DNA of 54,204 nucleotides from Chitinispirillum sp. (GTDB taxonomy: Bacteria > Fibrobacterota > Chitinivibrionia > Chitinivibrionales > Chitinispirillaceae), in NCBI GenBank assembly GCA_007115975.1, contig SKJJ01000131.1:1-54204 (forward strand), given 5' to 3'. Position numbers and translations under genes: made by a program. Positions 52,653-54,204 of this stretch are shown one piece after another; within the stretch, counting starts at the first letter, position 1; the number at the start of each line of letters is the position of its first letter. The notes under the pieces are model-generated. The model saw nothing but the letters and a program-made list of their open reading frames with translations. It was not told the DNA's origin and ran no database searches.

Positions 52653-53029
52653 ATAGGTACTGTTTGGATGCTTGGTATCTTTAAGGAGGCCCCCTTGTAT
52701 GGCTAATGTAACTGAAAATTACCGGTGAAAAAGTAACGCTTTGATCCGCTCACTCTGAGTGCAGGTCCGCCGGAATCGAAGAGTTCCTGCACTGCATCAA
52801 AAAGGGGAGAGGAACCCTTCGACTAGGAGCTCAGGGTGAGCGGATGGTGAAACGGGCATTAACTTAACACCTGTGCCGCGGTGGGGAGCTTTCGAAGGAG
52901 AAAACCCAATGGTGCTTTGTAATAGTATACTATGACCCAGCCCAGAGGGCTGGATGACATAAAAGAGGTAGTGTCAACACAAACCAAACAGACAATAGCA
53001 CTCAAAACCAAAAGAACACGACAAACACC
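52653..53029. other. 377-bp intergenic region with repeat copy D and a hairpin
   Basis: Besides repeat D a hairpin CCAGCCC-AGA-GGGCTGG lies at 52937-52953, without a T-tract, so it is not a clear terminator. No ORF with coding character is seen. Confidence 0.6.
52706..52872 (+). repeat. Palindromic intergenic repeat, copy D (plus orientation, reference copy)
   Basis: Arms ATCCGCTCACTCTGA (52744-52758) and TCAGGGTGAGCGGAT (52831-52845) pair with one mismatch. The nested stem is TCGAAGAGTTCCT / AGGAACCCTTCGA. The outer sequence is ATGTAACTGAAA on one side and TTAACTTAACACCT on the other, both shared with copy A in reverse. Length about 167 bp. Confidence 0.9.
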
Positions 53030-54204
53030 ATGAACCCTGAAATAGAGAGAAAAATCGATTCTGAAATAGCATCCCTTTTACAAGAGATCAAAGGGGTACG
53101 AAGAACTATTCATCAAAATCCTGAATTGTCAGGAAAAGAGTATAAAACCGCGCACTATCTTTTCACGCTTCTCAAGGAAAAAGGGTTTTCACCAAAATAT
53201 CATTTAAAGAAAACAGCAGTTTCCTTAACCCTTAATAACGGCAGGGGAAAGAAAATAGTTCTTCGTGCTGATACCGATGCCCTCCCTATAACAGAACAAA
53301 ACGGTATTGCTTACAGGTCCCAAAACGAAGGTGTCATGCACGCCTGCGGACACGATATGCACAGTGCTATTCTTCTGGGTGCCGTTTTGGCTTTATGGAA
53401 ACTGCGACAGTACTGGAGAGGCACCATCGTATGCCTTTTTCAGCCCTCTGAGGAGCAGGAACCCGGTGGAGCATACTGGCTCATTAAGGAGGGGGTATTT
53501 CCGCGTGATGCAGATGCGGTGTTTGGGCTTCACGTTAATCCCGATTACACTACAGGATCGATCGCACTAAAGAAAAAATATGACTTTGCGGGTGTGACCC
53601 TTTTTGACGCTTTGATCAGGGGAAGAGGAGCACACGGAGCATCACCTGAAAAGAGTATAGATCCGATTGTTTGTGCAGCAGCAATGATTATGTCCCTTCA
53701 GACAGTTGTAAGCAGAGAGTGTCCGGCAGTGGAGACCGCAGTGGTGACTGTTGGAAGTTTGCATGCTGGGGTAAGAAGAAATATTATCCCTGATACAGCT
53801 CAGTTTCAGGGGACCATTCGTTATCATACGGAAAAAGTGCAACAGCTGCTTGTTGGCTCCATAGGCAAAAAGCTGAAAAAAACGGCTGAGAGTTTCGGGG
53901 CAGATGTGGAGCTTCGGTTTGAAAAATCCTATCCGCCCGGATACAACAACGAGCAGTTGACAGATAAGGCTAAAAATGTATTCAGAGAGTACTTTGGGGA
54001 GAGCAGGGTAATCAAGCGTGAGGTGCCCAGTATGTATGCAGAGGATTTCTCGCGGTATCAGGAGATTGTGCCGGGCCTGTACATTCATCTCGGAGTAAAG
54101 CCACCCCAGAAGAGAACGATGGAGGGGATCCATTCGCCGAGGTTTTTGCCGGACGAGTCGGCAATAAAGACGGGTATGGAGGCGCATGTGGTGTTTGCGT
54201 TGGG
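53030..54204 (+). CDS. M20-family amidohydrolase, 3' end beyond the window
   Basis: The frame runs from the ATG at 53030 to the window end (391 codons, no stop). Motifs of the IAA-amino acid hydrolase/hippurate hydrolase/N-acyl amidohydrolase branch of M20: LRADTDALPI (about residue 79-88), MHACGHDMHSAI (metal site), FQPSEEQEPGGA and GRGAHGASPEKS, with NIIPDTAQFQGTIR later. The metal ligands His, Asp and Glu are all present. Substrate could be an N-acyl amino acid or peptide; not determined. No ribosome-binding site is obvious. Only the last part of the protein is missing. Confidence 0.9.
   Translation, partial: MNPEIERKIDSEIASLLQEIKGVRRTIHQNPELSGKEYKTAHYLFTLLKEKGFSPKYHLKKTAVSLTLNNGRGKKIVLRADTDALPITEQNGIAYRSQNEGVMHACGHDMHSAILLGAVLALWKLRQYWRGTIVCLFQPSEEQEPGGAYWLIKEGVFPRDADAVFGLHVNPDYTTGSIALKKKYDFAGVTLFDALIRGRGAHGASPEKSIDPIVCAAAMIMSLQTVVSRECPAVETAVVTVGSLHAGVRRNIIPDTAQFQGTIRYHTEKVQQLLVGSIGKKLKKTAESFGADVELRFEKSYPPGYNNEQLTDKAKNVFREYFGESRVIKREVPSMYAEDFSRYQEIVPGLYIHLGVKPPQKRTMEGIHSPRFLPDESAIKTGMEAHVVFAL

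Noticed and set aside
52937-52953. CCAGCCC/GGGCTGG hairpin as a terminator
   Set aside because: No T-tract follows and it lies nearly 300 bases past the operon end.
1-54204. tRNA or rRNA genes, IS elements with transposase, phage genes
   Set aside because: None could be found in either strand.

Overview
The window looks like a piece of a Gram-negative bacterial chromosome that spans the replication origin. Coding sequence is dense, base composition is moderately AT-rich, and outer-membrane biology is evident: two SurA/parvulin-type periplasmic foldases, YidC with a large periplasmic domain, secreted beta-barrel-like proteins ending in aromatic residues, and a lipoprotein. Gene content (bactofilin beside an M23 peptidase, a KamA-type radical SAM enzyme, glycogen phosphorylase, a MoxR/DUF58 cluster) would fit a Fibrobacterota-like or related lineage, but that placement is an inference; there is no rRNA here to test it.

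Layout. 1-4.5 kb: a MerR-type regulator with a suspicious N-terminus, a secreted protein carrying fifteen identical-length 18-bp repeats, a MutT-type Nudix hydrolase behind a beta-CASP metallo-hydrolase, and an unknown exported protein. 4.7-14.5 kb: a membrane PAS histidine-kinase-like protein whose phospho-accepting histidine is replaced by serine, two GT2 glycosyltransferases (the second fused to a nucleotide-binding domain of the polyprenyl-phosphate sugar transferase kind), Tex, an SDR epimerase and a PleD-like diguanylate cyclase. 14.9-24.7 kb: Mfd, then a tight series of two parvulin foldases, a methyltransferase, an FtsE-like ATPase and a UDP-glucuronate epimerase, then a UDP-sugar dehydrogenase. 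25.3-35 kb, all on the minus strand and leading away from the origin: bactofilin, M23 peptidase, ParB, ParA, RsmG, MnmG, MnmE, YidC, YidD, RnpA and L34. 35.1-37.9 kb: dnaA and dnaN on the plus strand, with DnaA boxes and an AT-rich stretch between them (probable oriC). 38-49 kb: lineage-specific and carbon-metabolism genes (secreted protein, EEP-family hydrolase, glycogen phosphorylase, KamA-like enzyme, a GT4/alpha-alpha-toroid fusion, ManA). 49.5-54.2 kb: a tiny membrane protein, the MoxR-TPR-DUF58 operon, and an M20 amidohydrolase cut by the window end.

How they work together. The origin block couples replication initiation (DnaA, sliding clamp), origin segregation (ParA/ParB and two parS sites, one inside the end of mnmG and one just upstream of it), tRNA wobble modification (MnmE/MnmG), RNA processing (RnpA) and membrane insertion (YidC/YidD). 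The synteny is the classical rpmH-rnpA-yidD-yidC-mnmE-mnmG-rsmG-parA-parB order, but recF and gyrB are not behind dnaN.

The most notable non-coding observation is a family of about 140-170 bp imperfect palindromic repeats. Four near-full copies and one fragment lie in intergenic spaces (about 18.4, 37.9, 39.4, 45.5 and 52.8 kb). Other points of interest are the degenerate kinase, the 18-bp in-frame repeat array, a structured convergent intergenic region at 25.0-25.3 kb with mutually exclusive pairings, and a terminator hairpin that almost touches the mnmE start codon.
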